Shown piece by piece: positions 26,081 through 34,369 of a DNA stretch of 64,000 nt. A program made the translations under genes and the position numbers. Source of the stretch: JAVVHH01 sp963835135 (GTDB taxonomy: Bacteria > Pseudomonadota > Alphaproteobacteria > Acetobacterales > Acetobacteraceae); assembly GCA_963835135.1 (NCBI GenBank), contig CAWIEF010000005.1:248001-312000 (forward strand), in the 5' to 3' direction. The notes under the pieces are model-generated. The model saw nothing but the letters and a program-made list of their open reading frames with translations, was not told the origin of the DNA and searched no databases. How positions within the stretch are numbered: the first letter of the stretch is position 1; each line of letters starts with the position of its first letter.

Positions 26081-26116
26081 CCCTCTCCCGCTTGCGGGAG
26101 AGGGCCGGGGTGAGGG
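26081..26116. repeat. CCCTCTCC palindromic repeat copy
   Basis: CCCTCTCCCGCTTGCGGGAGAGGG (in pieces CCCTCTCCCG, CTTG, CGGGAGAGGG), then CCGGGGTGAGGG: a perfect 10-bp hairpin 8 nt after the TIGR02300 stop. It may serve as a transcript end for that gene although it lacks a T-run. Confidence 0.85.
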
Positions 26117-26181
26117 TGGAACCAGGAGCCCGAACCCCCAGCTCCCTTGCTCCACCCGCCCCATGCTGCCACCGTTCGCCG

Positions 26182-27378
26182 GTGGACAAGCGTCTCAACC
26201 TCGCCATCATCACGTTGGCCGAGATCATGGCGCTGTCCCTATGGTTCTCCGGCACCGCCGCCGGCCCCGGCCTCATCGCCGAAGCGCGCGCCCCCGTCGC
26301 CGGCTTCCAGGCTTGGCTCACCTCCTCCGTCCAAGCCGGCTTCGTCGCCGGAACCCTCGTCAGCGCCGCCCTCGCCCTCCCGGACCGGTTTGATCCCCGC
26401 CGCGTCTTCAGCCTCTCCTGCCTTGCAGGCGCCGCCGCCAACGCGATCATCCTCGTCCTCCCGCCCGGCGGAACCCTCGACCTCCTCTGCCGGTTTGCCA
26501 CCGGCGTCGCCCTGGCCGGGATCTATCCCGTCGGCATGAAGCTCGCCGTTGGCTGGGCCACCGCCGGCGATACCGGCCTGGTCGTGGGCCTGCTGGTTGG
26601 CGGACTGACCCTGGGATCTGCACTGCCGCACCTCGTCAACGGACTCGGCGGCCTCGGCTGGCGTTCGATCATCGTCGCCGCCTCCCTCGCCGCCCTGCTC
26701 GCCGCCGGCCTCGTCGGCCGCGCCGCCCTCGGCCCGCTCCACGCCGCCGCGCCCCGCATCCGTCCCGCCCGTGCGCTGCATCTCCTCGCCGATCGCGGCA
26801 CGCGCCTGGCCACCCTCGGCTACCTCGGCCACATGTGGGAGCTCTACGCCATGTGGGCATGGATCGGCGTCTACCTGGGCGCGAGTTTCAGGGCCGCCCG
26901 CGGCGGCGCGCCGGACCCGGCCTTCGCCGCGCTCGCCACCTTCGCAGTGATCGCGGCCGGCGCGATCGGCTCGGTCGCGGGCGGCCTGCTGGCCGACCGG
27001 GTCGGACGCGTGCGTGTCACCATCGCGGCGATGCTCTTATCCGCCATCTGCTGCCTGCTGGCTGGCCCTCTCTTCGGCGCACCTCCGGCGATCTCGCTTG
27101 CGCTCGGCCTGGTCTGGGGCGTGGCCGTGGTCGCCGACTCCGCCCAGTTCTCCGCCTGCATCGCCGAACTCGCGCCACCCGGCCTGACCGGCACCCTACT
27201 CACCGCTCAGGTCAGCCTCGGCTTTCTCCTCACCCTCGTCGCCATCCAGTCCATGCCCGTCTTCATCGATGCCGCCGGCTGGGGCGGCGCCTTCGCCATC
27301 CTGGCCATCGGCCCCGCCCTTGGGATCTGGGCCATGCTCGCCCTCCAACGCACCCCCGACGCGGCCAGGCTCGGCTAA
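26182..27378 (+). CDS. MFS transporter, substrate unknown
   Basis: The protein of about 398 residues has 12 hydrophobic helices and the major facilitator loop motif LLADRVGRVRV between helices 8 and 9. Early motifs include AEIMALSLWFSGTAAGP and a TGVALAGIYPVGMKLAVGWA stretch, found in cyanate/nitrate-like and uncharacterised MFS permeases. The start is uncertain: GTG at 26182 (VDKRLNLAIITLAEI) fits best because upstream sequence to 26092 is the palindromic repeat. The substrate cannot be told from sequence; the next gene, mccB, does not prove a link. Confidence 0.8.
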   Translation: MDKRLNLAIITLAEIMALSLWFSGTAAGPGLIAEARAPVAGFQAWLTSSVQAGFVAGTLVSAALALPDRFDPRRVFSLSCLAGAAANAIILVLPPGGTLDLLCRFATGVALAGIYPVGMKLAVGWATAGDTGLVVGLLVGGLTLGSALPHLVNGLGGLGWRSIIVAASLAALLAAGLVGRAALGPLHAAAPRIRPARALHLLADRGTRLATLGYLGHMWELYAMWAWIGVYLGASFRAARGGAPDPAFAALATFAVIAAGAIGSVAGGLLADRVGRVRVTIAAMLLSAICCLLAGPLFGAPPAISLALGLVWGVAVVADSAQFSACIAELAPPGLTGTLLTAQVSLGFLLTLVAIQSMPVFIDAAGWGGAFAILAIGPALGIWAMLALQRTPDAARLG

Positions 27379-27388
27379 TCACCTTCCC

Positions 27389-27420
27389 CTGCCCGGCAGC
27401 ACGGTTATGCTGCCGGGCAG
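27389..27420. promoter_or_regulatory. Perfect 13-bp hairpin overlapping the mccB ribosome binding site
   Basis: CTGCCCGGCAGCA, loop CGGTTA, then TGCTGCCGGGCAG. The right arm ends at the base before GAGG of the strong ribosome binding site (GGCAGGAGGACACC) of mccB. It may act as a weak terminator for the MFS gene, although no T-run follows, or hold the mccB leader in a fixed fold. Confidence 0.6.
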
Positions 27421-27430
27421 GAGGACACCG

Positions 27431-29053
27431 ATGACATCGATCGGCACGGCACTCGACGCGAGGTCGCCGGACGCAAAGGCGAACCTCGAGCGCATGGGCG
27501 GCCTGGTCGCCGGGCTGCGCGACACGGTCGAGACGATCCGCCAAGGCGGCGGCGACACGGCCCGCCAACGCCACCTAGCGCGCGGAAAACTCCTCCCGCG
27601 CGACCGCGTCCGCACACTCATCGACCCGGCCTCCCCCTTCCTCGAGTTCAGCCAGCTCGCCGCCCACGGCATGTACGGCGAACCCATCCCCGCCGCCGGC
27701 ATCATCACCGGAATAGGGCTGGTCGAGGGCCAGGAATGCGTGGTGATCGCCAACGACGCCACCGTCAAAGGCGGCACCTACTTCCCCATCACCGTCAAGA
27801 AGCACCTGCGCGCCCAGGAAATCGCCCTGCAGAACCGCCTGCCTTGCATCTACCTGGTCGATTCCGGCGGCGCCAACCTCCCCAACCAGGACGACGTCTT
27901 CCCCGACCGCGACCATTTCGGCCGCATCTTCTACAACCAGGCCCAGATGTCCGCCGCCGGCATCCCGCAGATCGCCGCCGTCATCGGCTCCTGCACCGCC
28001 GGCGGCGCCTACGTCCCCGCCATGGCCGATGAGAGCATCATCGTCCGCAACCAGGGCACCATCTTCCTCGGCGGCCCGCCCCTCGTGAAAGCCGCCACCG
28101 GCGAGATCGTCACCGCCGAAGACCTCGGCGGCGGCGACCTCCACGCCCGCACCTCCGGCGTCGCCGACCACCTCGCCGAAAACGACGCCCATGCCCTCGG
28201 CATCGCCCGCTCCATCGTCCGCAATCTCGGCGGCCGTTCCAAACGACCCCCCTTCGCCCTGCACGCCCCCACCCCGCCCCGCTTCGACCCGGCCGAACTC
28301 GACGCCCTCATCCCCGCCGACCCCCGCGAGCCCTACGACGTCCGCGAAGTCATCGCCCGCCTCGTCGACGGCAGCGAGTTCGACGAGTTCAAGCGCCTGT
28401 ACGGCGCGACCCTCGTCACCGGCTTCGCCCGCATCTGGGGCTACCCCGTCGGCATCCTCGCCAACAACGGCATCCTCTTCAGCGAGAGCGCGCAAAAGGG
28501 CGCCCACTTCATCGAACTCTGCGCCCAGCGCGGCATCCCGCTGCTCTTCCTGCAGAACATCACCGGCTTCATGGTCGGCCGCAAATACGAAGCCGGCGGC
28601 ATCGCCAAGGACGGCGCAAAGCTCGTCACCGCCGTCGCCACCGCCCCCGTCCCCAAATTCACCGTCATCATCGGCGGCAGCTTCGGCGCCGGCAATTACG
28701 GCATGTGCGGCCGCGCCTTCTCCCCCCGCTTCCTCTGGATGTGGCCCAACGCCCGCATCTCCGTCATGGGCGGCCCCCAAGCCGCCAGCGTCCTCTCCAC
28801 CATCCGCCGCGACGCCATCGAAGCCCGCGGCGGCACCTGGCCCGCCGAAGACGAAGCCGCCTTCAAAGCCCCCATCGAGGCCCAATACGAAGCCCAGGGA
28901 AACCCCTACTACGCCTCCGCCCGCCTCTGGGACGACGGCGTCATCGCCCCCGCCGACACCCGCCAAACCCTAGCCCTCGCCCTCTCCGCCAGCCTCAACG
29001 CCCCCACCGAACCCTGGGCCGAAGGCAAGCGCTTCGGCGTGTTCCGGATGTAG
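27431..29053 (+). CDS. mccB: Methylcrotonyl-CoA carboxylase, carboxyltransferase (beta) subunit
   Basis: Transfers CO2 from carboxybiotin to an acyl-CoA, most likely 3-methylcrotonyl-CoA in leucine breakdown. The ATG at 27431 follows GGCAGGAGG and gives 540 residues. It has both crotonase-fold halves: CIYLVDSGGANLPNQDDVFP (about 139-158), GSCTAGGAYVPAMADES, NQGTIFLGGPPLVKAATGEI, and in the second half FLQNITGFMVGRKYEAGGIA and GGSFGAGNYGMCGRAFSP. These match MccB better than propionyl- or acetyl-CoA enzymes. Usual leucine-pathway partners (isovaleryl-CoA dehydrogenase, hydratase, HMG-CoA lyase) are not adjacent, so the acyl substrate is inferred from sequence alone. Confidence 0.85.
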   Translation: MTSIGTALDARSPDAKANLERMGGLVAGLRDTVETIRQGGGDTARQRHLARGKLLPRDRVRTLIDPASPFLEFSQLAAHGMYGEPIPAAGIITGIGLVEGQECVVIANDATVKGGTYFPITVKKHLRAQEIALQNRLPCIYLVDSGGANLPNQDDVFPDRDHFGRIFYNQAQMSAAGIPQIAAVIGSCTAGGAYVPAMADESIIVRNQGTIFLGGPPLVKAATGEIVTAEDLGGGDLHARTSGVADHLAENDAHALGIARSIVRNLGGRSKRPPFALHAPTPPRFDPAELDALIPADPREPYDVREVIARLVDGSEFDEFKRLYGATLVTGFARIWGYPVGILANNGILFSESAQKGAHFIELCAQRGIPLLFLQNITGFMVGRKYEAGGIAKDGAKLVTAVATAPVPKFTVIIGGSFGAGNYGMCGRAFSPRFLWMWPNARISVMGGPQAASVLSTIRRDAIEARGGTWPAEDEAAFKAPIEAQYEAQGNPYYASARLWDDGVIAPADTRQTLALALSASLNAPTEPWAEGKRFGVFRM

Positions 29054-29068
29054 CCCGCACACCACCGA

Positions 29069-29105
29069 TGTCATTGCGAGGAGCGCAGCGACGCGGCGAT
29101 CCATC
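29069..29105. repeat. CATTGCGAGGAGCG-type dispersed repeat
   Basis: GTCATTGCGAGGAGCGCAGC then GACGCGGCGATCC, between mccB and mccA. This sequence type is a common small intergenic repeat in many proteobacterial genomes. It belongs to a different family from the CCCTCTCC palindrome, and only this copy is seen in the window. Confidence 0.6.
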
Positions 29106-29153
29106 GGCACGGACCACCGTCCCCGACAGCCGCCTCAAACGGAAACCACCCAC

Positions 29154-31172
29154 ATGTTCCAAGCCATCCTCATCGCCAACCGCGGCGAGATCGCCTGCCG
29201 CGTCATCCGCACCGCCCGCCGCCTCGGCATCCGCACCGTCGCGATCTTCTCCGAGCCCGACCGCGCCGCGCTGCACGTCGAACTCGCCGACGAGGCCTAC
29301 CCCGTCGGCCCCGCCCCCGCCCGCGACAGCTATCTCAACGCCGACGCCATCCTGCACGCTGCCAAGGCCAGCGGCGTCCAAGCCATCCACCCCGGCTACG
29401 GCTTCCTTTCCGAAAACGCCGACTTCGCCGAAGCCTGCGCCGCCGCCCACATCGTCTTCATCGGCCCGCCCCCGTCCGCCATCCGCGCCATGGGCAGCAA
29501 ATCCGCCGCCAAGACCCTCATGGCCGCCGCTGGCGTCCCCCTCGTCCCCGGCTATCACGGCGACGCCCAGGACCCGGCCCTCCTCGCCGCCGAGGCCGCC
29601 CGCATCGGCTACCCTGTCCTCATCAAGGCGTCGGCCGGCGGCGGCGGCAAGGGCATGCGCGTCGTCACCGAACCCGCCGCCTTCAGCGAGAACCTCGCCT
29701 TGGCAAAGGGCGAAGCCCGCGCCTCCTTCGGCGACGACCAGGTCCTCGTCGAGCGCTACCTCACCGCCCCCCGCCACATCGAGATCCAGGTCTTCGCCGA
29801 CTCCCACGGCAACACCGTCAACCTCTTCGAGCGCGACTGCTCCATCCAGCGCCGCCACCAGAAAGTCGTCGAAGAAGCTCCCGCCCCTGGCATGACCCCC
29901 GCCCGCCGCGCCGCCATGGGCCAAGCCGCCTGCGACGCCGCCCGCGCGATCGGCTACCAAGGCGCCGGCACCGTTGAGTTCATCGTCGATGCGGGCACCG
30001 CCCCCGAAGGCTCGGGCGACGACTTCTTCTTCATGGAGATGAACACCCGCCTCCAAGTCGAGCACCCCGTCACCGAAGCCATCACCGGCCAAGATCTCGT
30101 CGAGTGGCAACTCCGTGTCGCCGCCGGCCAACCCCTCCCCCTGCTCCAAGACGCGCTCGCCATCCACGGCCACGCCATCGAGGTTCGCCTCTATGCCGAG
30201 GACCCGGCCCGAGACTACCGCCCCAGCACCGGCACCCTCCGCCACCTCCGCCAACCCACCCCGGATCAGCACATCCGCGTCGATACCGGCGTGCGCCAGG
30301 GCGACGCGATCTCGATCTACTACGATCCCATGATCGCCAAGCTCATCGCCCATGGCCCGACCCGGCCCGACGCACTGCGCCTGATGAGTGCGGCCCTGGC
30401 CCGGTACGAGGTCGCCGGCGTGCAGACCAACCTCGACCTCCTCCGGGCGATCATGGTCAGCGACGGCTTTGCATCCGGCACGTTCGACACCGGCTACCTG
30501 GCCAAGCATCCCAACCTGTTGGGCGCGGACAAGCCTCCCGCGCCCCTCGCCGCCCTGGCGATCGCCTGTGCCGCGATCCTGGCGCGCCGTCACGCGGGGG
30601 CCGCCATGGCCGCCGCGCGCCGCGCCGACCCCCACAGTCCCTGGGCCGCGGTCTCCGCCTGGCGTCTCAACGGCACCGGCACGCAGGAGCTGATCCTGCG
30701 CGACGGCGATCTCGAGGTCGCCCTACTCTGCACCCCGCAGCCAGGCGCCGCCCTCTCCGTCACCGCCGGCAGCGCCCGCATCTCCGTCCAACTCGAGCCC
30801 GATGCCGCCTGGATCGACGGCGTCCGTAGAGCCGCCACGGTCACCGGGTCGGACGCGGCGCTGACGGTTTTCCTGGGCGGCACGACGTGGACGCTGGCCC
30901 TCGTCGACCGCCTCGTCCCGCCACCGGGCAGCGCCGGCGCTGCCGAGCGCCTCCTCGCCCCGATGCCGGGCCGCATCGTCAGCCTGCACACGAGCGTTGG
31001 CGCAGAGGTGGCCAAGGGCGACGTCCTCGTTCTGCTGGAGGCGATGAAGGTTCAGATGCGCCTATCTGCCCCGCGCGACGGTACCGTCGCGTCCATCCAC
31101 GCCCAACCCGGCGACCTCGTCGACGAGGGCGTCGAACTGATCGCTTTCGCGGAGACGTTAACGACTGCGTAA
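29154..31172 (+). CDS. mccA: Methylcrotonyl-CoA carboxylase, biotin-carrying (alpha) subunit
   Basis: The 672-residue protein carries biotin carboxylase and the biotin carrier domain. MFQAILIANRGEIACRVIRT starts the carboxylase; the ATP-grasp loop KASAGGGGKGMRVV is near 155-168, HPGYGFLSENADFA near 80, and FMEMNTRLQVEHPVTE near 290. The C-terminal carrier domain has biotinyl Lys 632 in LLEAMKVQMRLSAP, where the residue after Lys is Val rather than the usual Met. It follows mccB after 100 nt that include a dispersed repeat. It needs a biotin ligase, whose gene is not in the window. Confidence 0.88.
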   Translation: MFQAILIANRGEIACRVIRTARRLGIRTVAIFSEPDRAALHVELADEAYPVGPAPARDSYLNADAILHAAKASGVQAIHPGYGFLSENADFAEACAAAHIVFIGPPPSAIRAMGSKSAAKTLMAAAGVPLVPGYHGDAQDPALLAAEAARIGYPVLIKASAGGGGKGMRVVTEPAAFSENLALAKGEARASFGDDQVLVERYLTAPRHIEIQVFADSHGNTVNLFERDCSIQRRHQKVVEEAPAPGMTPARRAAMGQAACDAARAIGYQGAGTVEFIVDAGTAPEGSGDDFFFMEMNTRLQVEHPVTEAITGQDLVEWQLRVAAGQPLPLLQDALAIHGHAIEVRLYAEDPARDYRPSTGTLRHLRQPTPDQHIRVDTGVRQGDAISIYYDPMIAKLIAHGPTRPDALRLMSAALARYEVAGVQTNLDLLRAIMVSDGFASGTFDTGYLAKHPNLLGADKPPAPLAALAIACAAILARRHAGAAMAAARRADPHSPWAAVSAWRLNGTGTQELILRDGDLEVALLCTPQPGAALSVTAGSARISVQLEPDAAWIDGVRRAATVTGSDAALTVFLGGTTWTLALVDRLVPPPGSAGAAERLLAPMPGRIVSLHTSVGAEVAKGDVLVLLEAMKVQMRLSAPRDGTVASIHAQPGDLVDEGVELIAFAETLTTA

Positions 31173-31196
31173 CCTGACCCGCGGTAGCATCGCAGC

Positions 31197-31721
31197 ATGA
31201 TCACGGCGGTGCAGGAGCAGGAGCGTCAACGGCAACGGACCCGATCGGCCGCGTCCGGCCCGGCCTTCAGCGTGCCGATGATGCCCGAACTGGGCGACGC
31301 CCCGCCCGTCTCCCTCCCTAGCGCCCCCGCTTGCACCGCCGACAGCGCCCCCGTCGCCCCGGCCACCGAGCTCAGCAGCTTCATCGGCAAGTCCGTCGGC
31401 ACCGGCCAGTGCGTCGCTCTCGTCAAGGCCGCCAACCCCTCGCTCGGCCCCGCCTCCACCTGGGTCGGCGGCGCCGCCGTCCAGGGCAACGTGACGCTGT
31501 CCCCAGGCACCCCGATCGCGACGTTCAGCGGCGGCCGCTACGCCAACGCCACCGACGGCACCAGCCACGCCGCCATCTACCTCGGGCAAGACCACAACGG
31601 CATGCTGGTCCTCGACCAATGGGCCGGCAGCAGTGCCGCCGTTCGGATGATCCCCTGGTCCAACCCCGGCGCCACCCCCGCCAACACCGGCGCCGCCTTC
31701 CGCGTCGTCCACCCCGCCTAA
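31197..31721 (+). CDS. BPSL0067 family protein, putative peptidoglycan amidase
   Basis: The 174-residue product has the features of the BPSL0067 family, related to NlpC/P60 cysteine peptidases: a nucleophile candidate Cys 72 in GTGQCVALVKAANP, then STWVGG, His 124 in GTSHAAIYLG, and NGMLVLDQWAG near 134-144. The first 60 residues are Pro- and Ala-rich and seem disordered; no signal peptide is obvious. Family members are known or suspected to cut peptidoglycan cross-links, some as interbacterial toxins. No immunity or type VI secretion gene is next to it, so a toxin role is not supported here. Confidence 0.7.
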   Translation: MITAVQEQERQRQRTRSAASGPAFSVPMMPELGDAPPVSLPSAPACTADSAPVAPATELSSFIGKSVGTGQCVALVKAANPSLGPASTWVGGAAVQGNVTLSPGTPIATFSGGRYANATDGTSHAAIYLGQDHNGMLVLDQWAGSSAAVRMIPWSNPGATPANTGAAFRVVHPA

Positions 31722-31733
31722 CACCCCACCTTT

Positions 31734-31756
31734 CCCTCTCCCCCCGGGAGAGGGCG
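31734..31756. repeat. Short CCCTCTCC palindrome
   Basis: CCCTCTCCCCCC and GGGAGAGGGCG form the hairpin half of the dispersed repeat, without the GGGTGAGGG tail. It lies 12 nt after the BPSL0067 gene stop. Confidence 0.7.
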
Positions 31757-31815
31757 CTTCCCCAAGCTCAAGCCACCGATTTGTCCCGCCGCCGACCAAC
31801 CGGTATCACGAAGCG

Positions 31816-32703
31816 ATGCACCGGATCGCTGTCATCGGAATCGGCAAAATGGGCTGGCCCATGGCCGCCAACCTCCTCCACGCCGGATTCGACGTCGCCG
31901 TCGCCGACGCCGCCCCAGACCGCGCCGCCCAGTTCCAAGCCGAAATCGGCGGCACCGCCCACCCCGACGCCGCCACCGCGGCCACCGGCGCCGACGCCGT
32001 CGTCACCATGCTCCCCACCAGCCAGCACGTCGCCGCCGTAGTCGAGCAGATCACCCCGCACCTCGCCCCCGGCACCCTGCTGATAGAGATGTCCTCCGGC
32101 ATCCCGGGCGTCACTCGCCAGCTCGCCGAGCAACTCGCCGCCGCCGGCGTCGCCGTGATCGATTGCCCCGTCTCCGGCGGCGTTTCGCGCGCCAGGACCG
32201 GCGAGCTCGCCATCCTCGCCGGCGGCGCCGACGCCGATCTCGACCGTGCCGACACCCTCCTGCGTGCCATGGGCTCCTCCATCCATCGCTGCGGCGGCAT
32301 CGGCGCCGGCCAGGCGATGAAGGCCCTCAACAATCTCGTCTCCGCCGGCGGCTTTCTCATTGCCACCGAGGCCCTGTTAATAGGACAACGCTTCGGGCTC
32401 GACCCGGCCCTCATGGTCGACGTGCTGAACGCCTCCACCGGCATGAACAACAGCACGCAGAAGAAGCTCAAGCAGTTCGTCCTCTCCCGCTCTTTCGATT
32501 CCGGCTTCGGCCTCGATCTGATGGTCAAGGATCTCGGCATCGCGCTGGAGGTCGGCCGCGATACCGCAACGCCCGCGCCGTTCGCGGCACTCTGCCGCGA
32601 AATGTGGGCCAGCGCCGCCGCCCTGCTCGGCCCCGGCCAGGACCACACCGCCATCGCGCAACTCAGCGAGACACTCGGCGGCAGCGTGTTGGGTGAGCCC
32701 TAG
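31816..32703 (+). CDS. NAD(P)-dependent beta-hydroxyacid dehydrogenase (3-hydroxyisobutyrate dehydrogenase-like)
   Basis: The 295-residue enzyme has an N-terminal Rossmann motif GIGKMGWPMA (8-17), the substrate-binding DCPVSGGVSRA (116-126) and catalytic Lys 169 in GAGQAMKALNNLVS, the full signature of the beta-hydroxyacid dehydrogenase family. Exact substrate is not known; 3-hydroxyisobutyrate, tartronate semialdehyde or other sugar acids are possible. The gene ends tail to tail with the prepilin-like gene on the other strand with a 4-nt overlap. Confidence 0.85.
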   Translation: MHRIAVIGIGKMGWPMAANLLHAGFDVAVADAAPDRAAQFQAEIGGTAHPDAATAATGADAVVTMLPTSQHVAAVVEQITPHLAPGTLLIEMSSGIPGVTRQLAEQLAAAGVAVIDCPVSGGVSRARTGELAILAGGADADLDRADTLLRAMGSSIHRCGGIGAGQAMKALNNLVSAGGFLIATEALLIGQRFGLDPALMVDVLNASTGMNNSTQKKLKQFVLSRSFDSGFGLDLMVKDLGIALEVGRDTATPAPFAALCREMWASAAALLGPGQDHTAIAQLSETLGGSVLGEP

Positions 32704-33329
32704 GCCGGGCCGGGTCGCCCGCCCCGCCCGCCCCGGCGCAAGCCGAGACCGAGCAACGCGAGCGCCGTGCCGAGGACCAGGATCGTCGGCGGCTCGCCGA
32801 TATCGTTGAACTCGTAAGTCAGCTCAGGCTGCCCGGTCCACGTCAGGAGCGCCTGCCCGCCCCCGCCAACGTTGGCGCCGGGCGAGAATTCAGCCTCGGC
32901 GTTGATGGAAAAGATCGTGTCCGAGGCGAAATCGGCGGGATCGAGCGTGAAAGTCTGATTGAACGTCCCGCTCACCACCGTGCCGGGGATGCACTGAATC
33001 TGTAGACAGGGTTGGAACGTGGCGCCGAACGGTTCAGCGCTGTTGCTCAGCGTGAAGCCCAGCGTGAGAGCGGCGTCCGAGGCGTAGAAGGTGTTCGACG
33101 GCACGCGCAGCGACCAGTCCGACGTGACGGTCAGCGACACCGCCCGCAACTCCGCCGCGGCCGCCGCCCGCCGCGCAGCCTCCCGGGCCGCTTGGACCGC
33201 CGGCAGCAACAGCCCGATCAGCACGGCGATGATCGCGATCACCACCAGCAGCTCGATGAGCGTGAACCCCGCCTCCGTCGTTCTCCTCTGGCTCACGGAA
33301 CGGCGCACGGCGTGTGGCGGGTTCGTCAT
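32700..33329 (-). CDS. Prepilin-leader protein with a PEP-CTERM-like tail
   Basis: The 209-residue protein starts with a short basic leader and the type IV prepilin motif G21-FTLIELLVVIAIIAVLIG, with Glu at mature position 5, so cleavage after Gly 21 by prepilin peptidase is expected. The next part, LLPAVQAAREAARR, is the pattern typical of DUF1559 pseudopilins of Planctomycetes. The middle (about 60-170) is a strand-rich secreted-type domain with TSDWSLRVPSNTFYASD. The C-terminus has EPPTILVLGTALALLGLG then RRGGRGGR, which looks like a PEP-CTERM anchor with EPP in place of PEP. Two sorting signals in one protein are unusual. No pilus or secretion genes are nearby. Function unknown. Confidence 0.75.
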   Translation of the reverse strand: MTNPPHAVRRSVSQRRTTEAGFTLIELLVVIAIIAVLIGLLLPAVQAAREAARRAAAAAELRAVSLTVTSDWSLRVPSNTFYASDAALTLGFTLSNSAEPFGATFQPCLQIQCIPGTVVSGTFNQTFTLDPADFASDTIFSINAEAEFSPGANVGGGGQALLTWTGQPELTYEFNDIGEPPTILVLGTALALLGLGLRRGGRGGRPGPA

Positions 33330-33414
33330 ACGGAACAGCCTCGGATCGTTCTCATCCGATAATGACCGACTGGCCGCCTCGTGATCAATACGTTTCTGGC
33401 AACCGCGGCTACGC

Positions 33415-34368
33415 CTAAGCCCGGCCCGACGCCATCAGCCGTTCCACCGCCGCCCGGTCCGGCAACGACGGGATCGCCCCCCGCGACGTCGTGGTGACCG
33501 CGCCCGCCGCGTTCGCCACCCGGCAGATCCGCTCCAAATCGGCCAGCGGCTCCGCCGTCCCCACCCACTCCGCCAGCAGCCCGGCCATGAACGCGTCCCC
33601 CGCCCCGGTCGCATCCACCGCCGTCACGTCATAGCCCGGAACCGCCCCGCTCGCCTCCCGCGTGAACCAGCGGCACCCCGCCCGCCCCGCCGTCACCGCC
33701 ACCAGCAACAACTCGTCGTGCCACAGCGCCCGCACCCCCCGCGCCACGTCCGCCTCCCCGGTCAGGAACGCAACCTCCTCCGCCCCGATCTTCACGATCT
33801 CCGCCTGCCGCAGTCCCAGGAGCATGCCCTCCCGCGCCGACGCCGCATCCGCCCACAGCGCCAGCCGCAGGTTGGGATCGTAGCTCCGCCGCACGCCGAA
33901 CGCCCGCGCCCGCGCCACCGCGTGCAGCGTCGCACTCCGCGAGGGCTCCCCGATCAGGCTGATCGACCCATAGTGCAGCACCTTGCAGCCCCGCAGCGCC
34001 GCCTCGTCCACCTCGTCGGCCGCGAACAGCGTATCGGCCGCGGTCTGCCGGTAGAACAGGAACTCCCGCTCCCCATCCGCCGCCAGCGAGACGAACGCCA
34101 GCGACGTCGGCGCCCCCGGCGCGAACAGCAGCGGCCCGGTGTCGACCCCCGCCGCGGCCAGCGTGTCGGCGAGGAAGTGCCCGAACCCATCCTCGCCGAC
34201 CTTGCCCATGAACGCGCTGCTCACCCCGAGCCGCGCGACCCCCACCGCCACGTTGGCCGGCGCCCCGCCGGCCGCCTTGCGGAACGTCTCCGCCCCGTCG
34301 AGCCCAACACCCGAGACCGTCGGCACGAAATCGATCAGCAACTCGCCCGTGCAGACGACCTCCGCCAA
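33415..34368 (-). CDS. PfkB family sugar kinase, probable fructokinase
   Basis: A 317-residue ribokinase-fold kinase. It has the N-terminal substrate motif AGGAPANVAVGVARLG (33-48), the YDPNLRLALW stretch near 166, and the C-terminal catalytic and anion-hole motif DATGAGDAFMAGLLAEW near residue 255. GELLIDFVP at the start is like fructokinases. The gene is the last of a sugar ABC importer operon, 1 nt after the binding-protein stop, so it probably phosphorylates the imported sugar. Confidence 0.85.
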   Translation of the reverse strand: MAEVVCTGELLIDFVPTVSGVGLDGAETFRKAAGGAPANVAVGVARLGVSSAFMGKVGEDGFGHFLADTLAAAGVDTGPLLFAPGAPTSLAFVSLAADGEREFLFYRQTAADTLFAADEVDEAALRGCKVLHYGSISLIGEPSRSATLHAVARARAFGVRRSYDPNLRLALWADAASAREGMLLGLRQAEIVKIGAEEVAFLTGEADVARGVRALWHDELLLVAVTAGRAGCRWFTREASGAVPGYDVTAVDATGAGDAFMAGLLAEWVGTAEPLADLERICRVANAAGAVTTTSRGAIPSLPDRAAVERLMASGRA

Positions 34369-34369
34369 T

